Part shown: positions 17,412-28,770 of the stretch, in pieces
Layout of the letters: every line of letters starts with the position of its first letter
How positions within the stretch are numbered: position 1 is the stretch's first letter
NCBI GenBank assembly: GCA_003574895.1
Contig: PJFB01000016.1
Span: 1 to 64,000 of the forward strand
Source: Geobacter sp.
GTDB taxonomy: Bacteria > Desulfobacterota > Desulfuromonadia > Geobacterales > Pseudopelobacteraceae
DNA length: 64,000 nt
Direction of reading: 5' to 3'
Position numbers and translations under genes: made by a program
Notes under the pieces: model-generated
Databases searched by the model: none
The model's input: the letters and a program-made list of their open reading frames with translations, nothing else
Told to the model about the DNA's origin: nothing

Positions 17412-17657
17412 TTAAATCCAGGCATCTCCGCCGTCATACTGGAACTCGTCGCCCTTCGTCTTCGGCGTTACCCTGAATTTGGCCTCGCGCGCATATCTTT
17501 TTACTTTTTCAGATGCGCTCTCGCTTAAATCGGAAAGTTTTTCACGAACTTCCCTTCCGGGCTTTGGCGTGAGAAGCAGCGCAGCAGTGGCACCGATTAC
17601 GGCGCCCGAAACAAAAGCGATGATAGCAGCCGCGGCGTTATCATTGTTGCATGACAT
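17412..17657 (-). CDS. YtxH-like small membrane protein
   Basis: The 81-residue product has one hydrophobic segment with GAVIGATAALLLTPKPGREVR, the signature of YtxH/gas-vesicle-like small proteins, followed by a charged helix. Such proteins are general-stress or envelope-associated, with no firm biochemical role. A GGAG-type ribosome site (AAAGGAGTCTGCC) lies before the ATG. The Cys near the N-terminus (MSCNN) is not in a clear lipobox. Confidence 0.75.
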   Translation of the reverse strand: MSCNNDNAAAAIIAFVSGAVIGATAALLLTPKPGREVREKLSDLSESASEKVKRYAREAKFRVTPKTKGDEFQYDGGDAWI

Positions 17658-17858
17658 GGCAGACTCCTTTATGGGGGTAAGTTCTTATAATCCGCGCAAA
17701 CACGCTATATTTCTAGCACAGCCCGGCATCGGAATAAAAGCAAAATCTGACGTTCTATGGGCACCCAAATCAGACGTTGCAGATAAAAGTTTCAAGGGAC
17801 CCGTAACATGGCGCGCCATAGCGAGATTACGCACCCTCCATTCCAGTTAAAACCGTCC

Positions 17859-18425
17859 CTATCTTACCAATTTCGAGAGCTTTTTGAACTCTTCCGTTCC
17901 GGCCACCTTCAACAGCTGGAACAGGACCGATTCGGTGCAGGTTGGCACGGCGCCGGTCAGGGTCATGGCCTCCATGGCGGTCTGCCAGTTGCGCTTGCTG
18001 CGGCTCATGACCGCATCTTTCACAACATGAACCTCAAAACCGGCATCGCGCAGTTCAATCACCGTCTGCAGCACGCAGACATGGGTTTCCATGCCGGTCA
18101 TGATCACCTGAGTGCGGCCACTCTTTTTCAGTTTTTCCACAAACTCGGTGCTGCCGCAACTGCTGAAGGCCATCTTCTCGTAATAGGAGGCTGCCGCGGC
18201 CTTGTCTTTCAGCATCGGCAGGGTGGCTCCCAGCCCTTTGACGTACTGCTCGGTAACCAGTACCGGCAACCCCAGTTCGGTGGCACTCTCCAGCAGGATG
18301 CCGATATTCCTGGTCAGGTTTTGGAGTACCTTCTCGTCCATGGCCTGGCAAAGCTTGTCCTGCACATCGATCACCACCAGCACAGCCTTGTCCCGATCAA
18401 GAAAAAATCTGTCTTTAACCGACAT
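17859..18425 (-). CDS. Isochorismatase-family cysteine hydrolase
   Basis: The 188-residue product has the family triad: Asp in VVIDVQDKL, Lys in the central region and Cys in TGMETHVCVLQT. The family includes isochorismatases, nicotinamidases and other amidases, and the substrate cannot be told. ATG 18425 has GGAGG eight bases upstream. It lies 41 bases downstream of ntrC on the same strand and may share that transcript. Confidence 0.85.
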   Translation of the reverse strand: MSVKDRFFLDRDKAVLVVIDVQDKLCQAMDEKVLQNLTRNIGILLESATELGLPVLVTEQYVKGLGATLPMLKDKAAAASYYEKMAFSSCGSTEFVEKLKKSGRTQVIMTGMETHVCVLQTVIELRDAGFEVHVVKDAVMSRSKRNWQTAMEAMTLTGAVPTCTESVLFQLLKVAGTEEFKKLSKLVR

Positions 18426-18466
18426 ACTCAGTACCTCCATTCAAGTTTTTGAGCAAAAACCCGTAC

Positions 18467-19909
18467 CTAGTCCCTCTTCAGCTCTATGCCCAGTTCATGG
18501 ATCTTTTTGCGCAGGGTGTTGCGGTTGATACCCAGGATATCGGCTGCCTTGACCTGATTCCAGCGGGTCTTCTCCAGGATGTACCTGAGCAGGGGGCGCT
18601 CGACCTGTTCCAGAACCATGGTGTGGATATTCCCCTTATCGAGTTTTTCTATGCCGGTCAGACAGGCCCTCAGCTTCATATCCACCAGCGCCTCCAGGGA
18701 TGTCTCCTGGGTGACGGCAACGCTGGTACCTCCTGCCGGCAACAATCCCTCGAAGTCGGCGGCCGTCAGCATCGGATCGTTTGAGAGGATCACGGCCCGC
18801 TTGATGGCATTCTCCAACTCGCGCACGTTACCGGGCCAGGAGTGGGAGGCAAGGGAGGCCATACCGTCGTCGGAGATGCGCTTGGAAGAGACGTCCATCT
18901 CGGTGCTGGTCCGTTCCAGAAAATAACGGACCAGGTCGGGGATATCTTCTCTCCTCTCCCGCAAAGGGACCAGGTTGATGGGTACCACGTTCAGTCGGTA
19001 ATAAAGATCCTCCCGGAATTCCTTGCTGCGGACCTTTTCCATAAGCCCCTGGTTTGTGGCGGCCACTATGCGCACATCCACCGATATATTCTGGGTGCCG
19101 CCGATCCTGGTCACCTCCTGTTCCTGAAGGACGCGCAGGATCTTGGCCTGCAGATCCAGAGGCATATCGCCGATCTCGTCCAGGAAAATGGTCCCCTGGT
19201 GTGCCTGCTCGAACTTTCCCTGCTTCCGCTCGCTGGCCCCGGTGTAGGCGCCTTTTTCGGACCCGAAGAGCTCGCTCTCCAGAAGGTCGCGGGGTATGGC
19301 GGCACAGTTGATGGCCACAAAAGGCTTGCCGAGCCTTCCGGAGTTGTAGTGAATGGCCCGGGCCACCAGTTCCTTGCCGGTGCCCGACTCCCCTTGGATC
19401 AGGATGGTCACATCGCTGGCAGCAACCTTGCCGATGGTTTTGTAGACCTCGCGCATGGCAGGGGAGTTGCCGATGATGTTTTTCTCCACCTGGTAGCGGT
19501 CCTTGAGTTCATGCTTGAGCAGCGTGACCTGGCCTGCGATCTCCCTGGCCCGCTCGACCTTCTCGATGATCGCGTCGATCACATCCAGGTCGAATGGCTT
19601 GGTAATATAATCGTACGCTCCCCGTTTCATGGCTTCCACGGCATTTTTCATGCTGGCTTCGGCGGTCATGATCACCACCAGCAGGTCGCTTTTCAGTTCG
19701 CGCACGCGATCCAGCAGATCGAGGCCGCTGATTCCCGGCATCTTGATATCAAGGATGGCCAGGTCATAACTGTTTTCCTGTATCATGGCCAGGGCTTGAC
19801 GGCCATCATTGGCCAGATCCACGTTAAACCCTTTCCGTTTAAGAGCCTTGGAAAGGACCCAGCGCATGCTTTCTTCGTCATCGGCAACCAGGATTCTGTT
19901 TAGCGGCAT
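18467..19909 (-). CDS. ntrC: NtrC-family sigma-54 response regulator
   Basis: Activates sigma-54 promoters after phosphorylation. The 480-residue product has a receiver domain (phospho-acceptor Asp in LAILDIKMPG), an AAA+ domain with Walker A GESGTGKE, the sigma-54 contact loop in the form GAYTGA (usually GAFTGA), and a C-terminal Fis-type helix-turn-helix (AADILGINRNTLRKKIHELG). It follows ntrB by about 50 bases, and dusB precedes both. This is the classical nifR3-ntrB-ntrC order, making nitrogen control the likely role; glnK-amtB and cowN in the same window would be reasonable targets, by inference. Confidence 0.9.
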   Translation of the reverse strand: MPLNRILVADDEESMRWVLSKALKRKGFNVDLANDGRQALAMIQENSYDLAILDIKMPGISGLDLLDRVRELKSDLLVVIMTAEASMKNAVEAMKRGAYDYITKPFDLDVIDAIIEKVERAREIAGQVTLLKHELKDRYQVEKNIIGNSPAMREVYKTIGKVAASDVTILIQGESGTGKELVARAIHYNSGRLGKPFVAINCAAIPRDLLESELFGSEKGAYTGASERKQGKFEQAHQGTIFLDEIGDMPLDLQAKILRVLQEQEVTRIGGTQNISVDVRIVAATNQGLMEKVRSKEFREDLYYRLNVVPINLVPLRERREDIPDLVRYFLERTSTEMDVSSKRISDDGMASLASHSWPGNVRELENAIKRAVILSNDPMLTAADFEGLLPAGGTSVAVTQETSLEALVDMKLRACLTGIEKLDKGNIHTMVLEQVERPLLRYILEKTRWNQVKAADILGINRNTLRKKIHELGIELKRD

Positions 19910-19958
19910 TTCAATCTCTCCTGTATATCAACTCAACGTACTGGGTAACATTTGATTT

Positions 19959-21077
19959 CTACTGCACCAACGGCAGCAGTATGGTGAATTTCGTTCCGTG
20001 GCTTTGGTCGGAATCCACCTTGATCATGCCGCGATGCTCGGCAACGATCTTGTGACAGATGGTCAGCCCCAGGCCGGTACCACTCGACTTGGTGCTAAAA
20101 AACGGAGTCCAGATATTTTCAAGGTCTTCGCGGGGGATGCCTGGGCCATCATCGTCGATCTCCACGGCCACCATCCGGGAATTTCGTTCATTCTGCGTCA
20201 TGCGGTAATCCGACAGCACCCGGGTGACCACGATCAGCCGTCCTGTTTCGCCCATGGCGTCGATCGCGTTGCGGATAAGGTTAAGGAACAGTCGCGTCAA
20301 CATCTCTTCGTCCGCCATTATGGCGGGAATGCTTGGATCGAACTGTTGCGTGAACGTTATATCCTGCTCGGCCACCGCCTGTTTCTGCAGCAGCAGGATA
20401 TCGCCCAGCACCTTGTGCAGGTTGACCGGAGACAGCTTCAATCCCCGAGGCGAGGCCAACTCCAGGAGTTCACGCATAATGTGGTCGATACGTTCCGTTT
20501 CGCGGATCATTACCCGGGTATATTCGCGCAGGTCGCTTCCCGAACTCAACTCCCGTTCCAGTAATTGGGCAGCTCCCTTGATGCCCCCCAGGGGGTTTTT
20601 TACCTCATGGGCCAAACCGGCCGCCAGAGTCCCCAACGTGGAGAGCCGGTCGGCCTGGCGTACTGCTGCCTCAAGCTCACGGATGTAGGTAATATCCTTG
20701 AGCGTCAGGATTGCGCCGATATTTTCGCCGCTGGCCAGCATCAGGGGATAACAGGCGACCGCCACCGGCTTGATCTTGCCGGTCGAACGCAGCACCGCAT
20801 TTTCATGGTCCGATATGGTAATTCCGGTATGGATGGTTTTGGCAACCATTTCCACGATAAAGATTTCCTGCGACAATAATTTATTGAAAGAAGCTCCCAA
20901 GGCCTGCTTGCGCGAAAATCCGGTGATCTCCTCGGCAGCGGGGTTGTACAGGGTTATAATGCCATCGCTATTGACGACGATAACCCCATCGCCAACGCTG
21001 TCAATCACAGTGGCGTAATAATCCCCCAGGTTGCCCTGGAGATCATCTACCGTATCAGTTGGTTTCATGGTGTTCAT
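19959..21077 (-). CDS. ntrB: NtrB-type sensor histidine kinase
   Basis: Cytoplasmic PAS sensor kinase partnered with NtrC. The 372-residue product has a PAS domain (about 20-130), a HisKA H-box GLAHEVKNPLGGIKGA and a HATPase domain with N-box NLIRNAID and G-boxes DDGPGIP and GTGLGL. No membrane segment is present, as expected for NtrB. Its start overlaps the dusB stop by about 23 bases, indicating tight coupling. The cognate signal in NtrB systems is PII protein, and a glnK lies at 51.8 kb. Confidence 0.88.
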   Translation of the reverse strand: MNTMKPTDTVDDLQGNLGDYYATVIDSVGDGVIVVNSDGIITLYNPAAEEITGFSRKQALGASFNKLLSQEIFIVEMVAKTIHTGITISDHENAVLRSTGKIKPVAVACYPLMLASGENIGAILTLKDITYIRELEAAVRQADRLSTLGTLAAGLAHEVKNPLGGIKGAAQLLERELSSGSDLREYTRVMIRETERIDHIMRELLELASPRGLKLSPVNLHKVLGDILLLQKQAVAEQDITFTQQFDPSIPAIMADEEMLTRLFLNLIRNAIDAMGETGRLIVVTRVLSDYRMTQNERNSRMVAVEIDDDGPGIPREDLENIWTPFFSTKSSGTGLGLTICHKIVAEHRGMIKVDSDQSHGTKFTILLPLVQ

Positions 21078-22044
21078 CGCTAGTGGCGCGAATCCTTTCC
21101 GTCAGAGATTGAATATCTCCCAGAGTCCCGGCTTTGTTGGCTTCCCGGCGAATTTCGGCGGCGCCGGCAAAACCTCTGGCATACCAGCCGATATGCTTTT
21201 TCATTTCCCTTACCGCCACTGATTCCCCCAGTTCGCGGCAATACAGTTCCAAATGGTCACGGATCATATCGGCCCGCTCGGCGTTGCCGGCCTGGGTCAC
21301 CCGGCCAATCCGGTCAAGCTCGATTACCTGTCTGAATATCCACGGCGCCCCCAAGGCTCCGCGGGCCACCATGATTCCGTCGCAGCCGGTTTCGGCCAGC
21401 ATCCTGATGCAGTCCTGCGGCGTGAACAGATCGCCGCTGCCAATGACCGGGATATTGAGAAGCTCCTTCAACTCAATGAGCTGTTGCCAGTCGGCCCGGC
21501 CTGCGAACATCCGGCTCCTGCTGCGGGGATGGAGGGTGATTGCGTCACACCCCTCGGCCTCGGCGATCTTGCCGATTTCCCGGAATGTATCGTCACCGCA
21601 CTGCCATCCGGAGCGGATCTTGATCGTAAGCGGCCGGCCCGTAACTGCCCGCACGGCACGGATAATGGCCGCGATCTTAAGCGGTTCCCGCAACAAAGCG
21701 CTGCCTGCCCCGGTCCCGACAACCTTGCGCACCGGGCAGCCCATGTTGATGTCCAGCAGATCACCGTACTCCTCAACCATGCGCGCCGCCTCGGCCAACT
21801 GGTGCGGAGTGTCACCGAAGAGCTGGATGCCGAGTGGACGGTCCTCCGGGCTGCTTTTCAGCAATGCCAGGGTTTTAACCCCTTCCCGCACCAATCCGTT
21901 CACGCTGACCATCTCGGTGAATGCCAGCGAAGCTCCCTCCCGGCGGCACATGATCCGGAAGGGGAGGTTGGTGATTCCAGCCAGGGGGGCCAGCACGACA
22001 TTGTGCGGCAGGGCGAGGCTACCTATACTTAATGGTTTCAGCAT
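21055..22044 (-). CDS. dusB: tRNA-dihydrouridine synthase
   Basis: FMN enzyme reducing uridine to dihydrouridine in tRNA. The 329-residue product has APLAGITNLPFR, the catalytic Cys in NMGCPVRKVVG and KIRSGW, all Dus hallmarks. The ATG at 22044 is chosen; a GTG at 22053 is possible, and neither has a clear ribosome site. It is the first gene of the dusB-ntrB-ntrC unit, the arrangement in which it was first named nifR3. Confidence 0.9.
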   Translation of the reverse strand: MLKPLSIGSLALPHNVVLAPLAGITNLPFRIMCRREGASLAFTEMVSVNGLVREGVKTLALLKSSPEDRPLGIQLFGDTPHQLAEAARMVEEYGDLLDINMGCPVRKVVGTGAGSALLREPLKIAAIIRAVRAVTGRPLTIKIRSGWQCGDDTFREIGKIAEAEGCDAITLHPRSRSRMFAGRADWQQLIELKELLNIPVIGSGDLFTPQDCIRMLAETGCDGIMVARGALGAPWIFRQVIELDRIGRVTQAGNAERADMIRDHLELYCRELGESVAVREMKKHIGWYARGFAGAAEIRREANKAGTLGDIQSLTERIRATSDEHHETN

Positions 22045-22251
22045 GATGCACACAGAATATGGACAGCGGAGGAGAGTAAAGAAGTCCGATAATGCCTAAA
22101 TTTTGTGCATAGTACCACAAGGGTGGAAAATGGCAAAGAGAAAAGTGCAGAAAATATTTGTTGCCAAGATGCTGGTTTAAGGTTTTAATATCAGAATATT
22201 TTATCGGTACGTGGTTGAAAAAACATTTTCTAAAAGGCAAGGAGTCTGGAT

Positions 22252-22542
22252 ATGTTTGGAATCGGGATGCCGGAGATGATCATCATCCTTATTATCGCCC
22301 TGATTGTGATCGGGCCGCAAAAACTCCCTGAGCTGGCCAAGTCGCTAGGCAAAGGATTAGCCGAGTTCAAAAAGGCATCTAACGATTTCCAGCGCAATAT
22401 TCAGGAGGAAGCCCGCAAGGCCGACGAAAAGGAGCTAGCTCCTCAACAGCCGGCCGCCACAGAGATAAAACATGCCGAAGCAACTACCCAAAGCACGGCA
22501 ACCGCTCCGCTGGAGAAAACGGAAGACAGCCACAAAAGCTGA
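22252..22542 (+). CDS. tatA: Twin-arginine translocase subunit TatA/E
   Basis: Forms the protein-conducting element of the Tat system. The 96-residue product has an N-terminal membrane helix (MPEMIIILIIALIVIGPQKL), the FG/PxKLPELAKSLGK amphipathic helix and an acidic, polar tail. AAGGAG lies 8 bases before the ATG. tatB and tatC are not adjacent. Confidence 0.9.
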   Translation: MFGIGMPEMIIILIIALIVIGPQKLPELAKSLGKGLAEFKKASNDFQRNIQEEARKADEKELAPQQPAATEIKHAEATTQSTATAPLEKTEDSHKS

Positions 22543-22563
22543 GACGACTTGCCAGAAACTGCA

Positions 22564-22606
22564 GAAACGAAAAGAGCCGGGGTAAATTCCCGGCTCTTTT
22601 CGTTTC
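22564..22606. terminator. Bidirectional intrinsic terminator between tatA and hsp20
   Basis: Perfect 18-bp stem from GAAACGAAAAGAGCCGGG to its complement with a 7-base loop, carrying A/T runs in the outer stem on both strands. It lies between two convergent genes. Confidence 0.85.
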
Positions 22607-22624
22607 ATGGCCGCAGTTGCACTA

Positions 22625-23071
22625 TCATTTGACATTGATTTTGATCTGCTTAGGCTTGGTTGCCTCGTTTTTGGGTAGGGTAATGGTCAGCACCCCCTTA
22701 TCGCAGACAGCGCTGACGTTTTCCTGCTGAATGGTGACCGGCAGGCTGAAGCTGCGCTGAAAAGAACCAAAGTACCGCTCGATGCGATGATAATTATCCT
22801 TTTTCACATCGTCGGTATGCTTTCTTTCACCCCTGAGTATCAGGGTATTGTCCTCGATACGCACATCAATGTCCTTTTGGTCCACGTCCGGCAGTTCGGC
22901 CTTGATCACGATGGAATCCTCGGTTTCAAAGATATCGACCGCCGGTTGCCAGAGCCCCTCTTTGAGATCCTCCCCGGTAAGTTCATGATTCCAGGACAGG
23001 TTCAGCAACCGATTCATCTGCTCCTGCATGGTGCGCAGTTCCCTCAGAGGGTTATACTTGACGAGTGCCAT
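22625..23071 (-). CDS. Small heat-shock protein, Hsp20/alpha-crystallin family
   Basis: ATP-independent chaperone. The 148-residue product has the alpha-crystallin domain (about 45-140), with WQPAVDIFETED at its start and GVLTITLPK near its end. ATG 23071 has GGAGGAAAC upstream. It stands alone between a shared terminator and a downstream-convergent region. Family assignment is secure; clients are unknown. Confidence 0.92.
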   Translation of the reverse strand: MALVKYNPLRELRTMQEQMNRLLNLSWNHELTGEDLKEGLWQPAVDIFETEDSIVIKAELPDVDQKDIDVRIEDNTLILRGERKHTDDVKKDNYHRIERYFGSFQRSFSLPVTIQQENVSAVCDKGVLTITLPKNEATKPKQIKINVK

Positions 23072-23177
23072 GATGTTTCCTCCTTGAATCTTTGATTTTG
23101 CTAACACCATTCCCACCAGAAAAGATAATGCCGATTTTTCGAGTGTCAAGGGCCATCCGCCAGCTCTTTGCGCCCCA

Positions 23178-23714
23178 TTATTGTGGCGTAAAGACCAGCA
23201 GCATGGTCGGCGGCATTGCCACCACGGCCAATGCGAACAGTATGTCCAGCCAGAACCTCGATCCGACCTGAACCATGCGAATCACCCCGACAGCCGGTAT
23301 GAGCAGCAGCTTTCCAGGAAGAGTGACTCCGGGATTGCCCACGTCTTTCCAGAGACTATCGGCATCTCCACCGCTGGGAAATGCGTGCAACGCCCAGGAA
23401 AAACTAAGCCAGAGTGCTGTCAAGGTCGCTGCATCGCGCAGTTCCGGGGATATTTGACTCCTGGCAATCCAGCATGCCGCCAGGCTACCGGACAGGGCAA
23501 GGAAGGTCGATACAAAAAACGGCGCTACAGCCACCATGATGTGCTGGAAGGAGTGCTCTGCCGGTTCATGCAGAACATACCCCATGGGGTTGCCGAGACG
23601 CAGGTAACAAACCTTGTGTACGAAAATCCCCAGCCTCCGGCAGGCCCAGGCATGGCCAAATTCATGGGCGATGATGCCGGGAAAGGTGGCATAGGCCAAT
23701 ATACACCGCAGCAC
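23178..23714 (-). CDS. M50-like membrane zinc metalloprotease
   Basis: The 178-residue product has HEFGHA (residues 17-22), the zinc-binding and catalytic motif of M50/site-2-type proteases. It has about four hydrophobic segments, and an Asp in the late hydrophobic part (FWLDILFAL) could be the third ligand. It is short for the family. The start is a GTG with GAGGTG about five bases upstream. The substrate is unknown. It follows ligA on the same strand with an 80-base gap. Confidence 0.65.
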   Translation of the reverse strand: MLRCILAYATFPGIIAHEFGHAWACRRLGIFVHKVCYLRLGNPMGYVLHEPAEHSFQHIMVAVAPFFVSTFLALSGSLAACWIARSQISPELRDAATLTALWLSFSWALHAFPSGGDADSLWKDVGNPGVTLPGKLLLIPAVGVIRMVQVGSRFWLDILFALAVVAMPPTMLLVFTPQ

Positions 23715-23794
23715 AAATCACCTCGGTATCCTTAGTATCGCAGATCAGGTCAAAGGGTTGATTCTTTAGTCCATTCCCATCAGGTAGCGCAGAG

Positions 23795-25894
<2,100 letters not shown>

Positions 25895-25923
25895 TCAACG
25901 CATCCAGACGCTCCGGACCACCC

Positions 25924-26733
25924 ATGCAACAGTCCCGGCTGGACGCCATCAGGCAATGGTTTGATGGCTATGTCCAGACCTTTTACGATATCGATCCCGA
26001 TGGATTAAGAAATATCCTCCTCAAGGTTGAGCACACCCGCAAGGTATGCGAGGTCATGGATATCCTCGCCGCTGGCGAAGGTCTTTCGCCGAAAATGGCA
26101 CGCCTTGCCGGGGTAGTTGCCTTGCTGCACGATGTGGGTCGCTTCCCCCAGTATCGGCGCTGGCGAACCTTTCGGGACAGCGATTCCGACAACCATGCCC
26201 GTCTGAGTCTGGAGGTCATCCGGGAGCAGCAACTTCTGGATGGAGTCCCTGCCGAAGAGCGTCTGTTGATCGAAGAGGCGGTGCGCTTCCACAACCTTCT
26301 GGCGGTCCCGGAGCAGGTTCAGTCGCCCACTGTGCTCTTCATCCGCCTGATCCGGGATGCGGACAAACTCGATATCTGGCGTGTGTTCGTCGAACAGAAC
26401 GTACTTCCCGAGGCTGAACGTGCCTCTGCCGCCTGCCTGGGGTTGCCGGATCTGCCGGAAGTGACGCCCATCTGCCTGGAAGCGTTATTGGGCAAGCAGG
26501 TCGTCAGGCTGGATCAGTGCAAGGTGGTAAATGATTTCAAGTTGTTGCAGATATCATGGGCATGGGATCTGAATTTCCCCACATCCTACCGCCTGCTGCT
26601 GGAGCGTGATTATCTCCCGAGATTGGCAGCGGCCATCAGCGGCCCGGTAAACATAACTCCTGCTGTTGCGTTCATCATTGACGAAGTCGAACGGCGCGCA
26701 CAACGACACAAGGCCACGCGCCAGCCAGATTGA
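25924..26733 (+). CDS. HD-domain phosphohydrolase
   Basis: The 269-residue product has the metal-binding HD motif in VALLHDVGRFPQ with an upstream His (VEHTRKV) and a later Asp (IRDADKLDIW). Family members hydrolyse nucleotides or phosphate esters; the substrate is unknown. The stop is 16 bases before pdhA on the same strand, so it may be carried on the pdh transcript. It diverges from ligA. Confidence 0.8.
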   Translation: MQQSRLDAIRQWFDGYVQTFYDIDPDGLRNILLKVEHTRKVCEVMDILAAGEGLSPKMARLAGVVALLHDVGRFPQYRRWRTFRDSDSDNHARLSLEVIREQQLLDGVPAEERLLIEEAVRFHNLLAVPEQVQSPTVLFIRLIRDADKLDIWRVFVEQNVLPEAERASAACLGLPDLPEVTPICLEALLGKQVVRLDQCKVVNDFKLLQISWAWDLNFPTSYRLLLERDYLPRLAAAISGPVNITPAVAFIIDEVERRAQRHKATRQPD

Positions 26734-26749
26734 CCCGGAGGAAAACATC

Positions 26750-27727
26750 ATGGAAACCAAGTTGCGCATGGTCCTGCCGGACCAGGAACTCCTGAAGCTC
26801 TACGAGCAGATGTTCCTGTCGCGGGAATTCGAGGAAAGCTGTGCCGAACAGTACACCAAGGGGCACATAACCGGTTTCCTGCATCTCTACAGCGGCCAGG
26901 AGGCGGTGGCTGTCGGTGCCACCGCAGGCCTGCACCGCGACGACTATATCCTTTCCGCCTACCGGGAACACGCCCAGGCCATCGTGCGCGGAGCAGAGCC
27001 GAAACGTGTCATGGCCGAGCTGTTCGGCAAAGCTACCGGGCTCTGCAAGGGCAAGGGCGGGTCCATGCACCTCTTTGATCCGGCAATCAACTTCATGGGA
27101 GGTTATGCCATTGTGGGCGGTCAATTCCCGATCTCCGTGGGATTGGCCTTTGCCTCACGCTACCGCGGCGAAGATCGCGTCACGGCCTGTTTCTTCGGGG
27201 ACGGTGCCGTCAACCAGGGAACCTTCCACGAGTCCCTCAACTGGGCCCGCCTCTGGGAACTGCCAGTACTCTTCATCTGTGAAAACAACTTTTACGGCAT
27301 CGGCACCGAAGTTCACCGCTCCTCGGCCCTGGCCAGCATCCACCGCCGGACCTGCGGCTACGACATCCCCTCCGAGAAGGTGGATGGTATGGACGTGATC
27401 GCGGTCTACAAGGCGGTCAAACACGCAGCAGAGAAAGTGCGCGAGAGCGGCCTGCCCTACTTCATCGAGGCCGCCACCTACCGCTTCCGTGGCCACTCCA
27501 TGGCCGATCCCGGCAAGTACCGCTCGGCCGCCGAACATGAGCTATGGAAATCGCGGGACCCGATTCCCGGTTACGCCAAACGCCTTCTTGAAGAAGGGAT
27601 CACCACCCGCGAGGCACTGGATGCCATCGAGGCCCGCTGCAAGGCAACGGTTGAAGAAGCGGTCGTTTTTGCCGAACAGTCACCCTGGCCCGAGGAGAGC
27701 GAAGTATGGGAGGATATTTATGTCTGA
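26750..27727 (+). CDS. pdhA: Pyruvate dehydrogenase E1 component, alpha subunit
   Basis: Thiamine-diphosphate-dependent decarboxylation of pyruvate in the PDH complex. The 325-residue product has the ThDP motif GDGAVNQGTFHESLNWA ... CENN and the phosphorylation-loop-like region YRFRGHSMADPGKYR. ATG 26750 has GGAGGAAAAC upstream. The gene overlaps pdhB by eight bases. Acetoin dehydrogenase is the closest alternative; the WELPVLFICENN segment and overall length favour PDH. Confidence 0.85.
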   Translation: METKLRMVLPDQELLKLYEQMFLSREFEESCAEQYTKGHITGFLHLYSGQEAVAVGATAGLHRDDYILSAYREHAQAIVRGAEPKRVMAELFGKATGLCKGKGGSMHLFDPAINFMGGYAIVGGQFPISVGLAFASRYRGEDRVTACFFGDGAVNQGTFHESLNWARLWELPVLFICENNFYGIGTEVHRSSALASIHRRTCGYDIPSEKVDGMDVIAVYKAVKHAAEKVRESGLPYFIEAATYRFRGHSMADPGKYRSAAEHELWKSRDPIPGYAKRLLEEGITTREALDAIEARCKATVEEAVVFAEQSPWPEESEVWEDIYV

Positions 27728-28706
27728 GATGACCTATCGCGATGCCCTGAACCTGGCCCTGAAGGAGGAGATGCGCCGTGACCCCACCGTGGTGGTCTGG
27801 GGCGAGGATGTTGCTCTGTACGAGGGCTCCTTCAAGGTGACCAGGGGATTGGTGGCCGAGTTCGGCGAGGAGCGGGTCAAGGACACCCCCATCTCCGAAA
27901 ATACCATTGTCGGCGTGACCATTGGCGCTGCCATGGGAGGTTTAAGGCCGGTGGCCGAACTGATGACCGTCAACTTTGCCCTGCTGGCCATGGACCAGAT
28001 CGTGAACCACATGTCCAAGATCCGTTCCATGTTCGGCGGCCAGACCAACCTCCCGCTGGTGGTGCGCATGCCCGGGGGCGGCGGCAGCCAGCTGGCGGCC
28101 CAGCATTCCCAAAGCCTGGAGACTTTTTTCATGCACTGCCCGGGCCTGCGCCTGGTCTATCCAGCCACCCCGGCCGATGCAAAGGGACTTCTCAAAAGCG
28201 CGATCCGCGACAACAACCCGGTCATTTTCCTGGAGCACGAACTGCTTTACAACAGCAAAGGCGAGGTACCGGAAGACCCGGAATTCCTGGTTCCCATCGG
28301 CAAGTCCGAGGTGAAGCGGAGCGGCGACCAGGTCACCATTGTGGCCTACGCCCGCATGACCGTGCTGGCCCTGCAGGCAGCCGAGGATCTGGCAAAGGAG
28401 GGTATTTCCTGCGAGGTGCTGGATCTGCGGAGCCTGGCCCCCCTTGATGATGAAGGCATCATGGCCTCCATCAGAAAAACCGGACGGGCAGTGGTGGTGG
28501 AAGAGTGCTGGCGCACGTGTGGTTTGGGGGCCGAGATCTCCAGCCGCATCTTCGAGAATTGCTTCGACATCCTCCAGGCACCGGTACAAAGGGTCTCGGG
28601 ACTGGATGTGCCGATGCCCTATTCGCGCGAGATCGAGAAGATCTGCATCCCCAGGAAGGAAACGATTGTCCAGGCCGTAAAAGAGGTCATGCAGGGAAAA
28701 TTCTGA
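27720..28706 (+). CDS. pdhB: Pyruvate dehydrogenase E1 component, beta subunit
   Basis: Second half of the E1 heterotetramer, binding the ThDP aminopyrimidine and the E2 core. The 328-residue product has GEDVALYEGSFKVTRGL, a conserved Glu in the active-site region, and VEECWRTCGLGAEI near the end. The ATG at 27720 lies inside the pdhA 3' end, with GGGAGG about five bases upstream, so translation is coupled. Confidence 0.88.
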   Translation: MSEMTYRDALNLALKEEMRRDPTVVVWGEDVALYEGSFKVTRGLVAEFGEERVKDTPISENTIVGVTIGAAMGGLRPVAELMTVNFALLAMDQIVNHMSKIRSMFGGQTNLPLVVRMPGGGGSQLAAQHSQSLETFFMHCPGLRLVYPATPADAKGLLKSAIRDNNPVIFLEHELLYNSKGEVPEDPEFLVPIGKSEVKRSGDQVTIVAYARMTVLALQAAEDLAKEGISCEVLDLRSLAPLDDEGIMASIRKTGRAVVVEECWRTCGLGAEISSRIFENCFDILQAPVQRVSGLDVPMPYSREIEKICIPRKETIVQAVKEVMQGKF

Positions 28707-28718
28707 CTTGTCTGACTC

Positions 28719-28734
28719 GTCCGACTGGTCGGAC
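28719..28734. repeat. Small palindrome between pdhB and pdhC
   Basis: GTCCGA-CTGG-TCGGAC lies within a run of similar GTCTGACTNGTCC-type words. It resembles dispersed short repeats rather than a terminator, since pdhC follows on the same strand without a T-tract. Confidence 0.4.
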
Positions 28735-28770
28735 AGGTCCAACAAAAAAACACCAAAAGCAGGTGCTAAT

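Noticed and set aside
28719-28734. Terminator between pdhB and pdhC
   Set aside because: The stem is only six base pairs, has no T-tract, and lies inside an evident operon.
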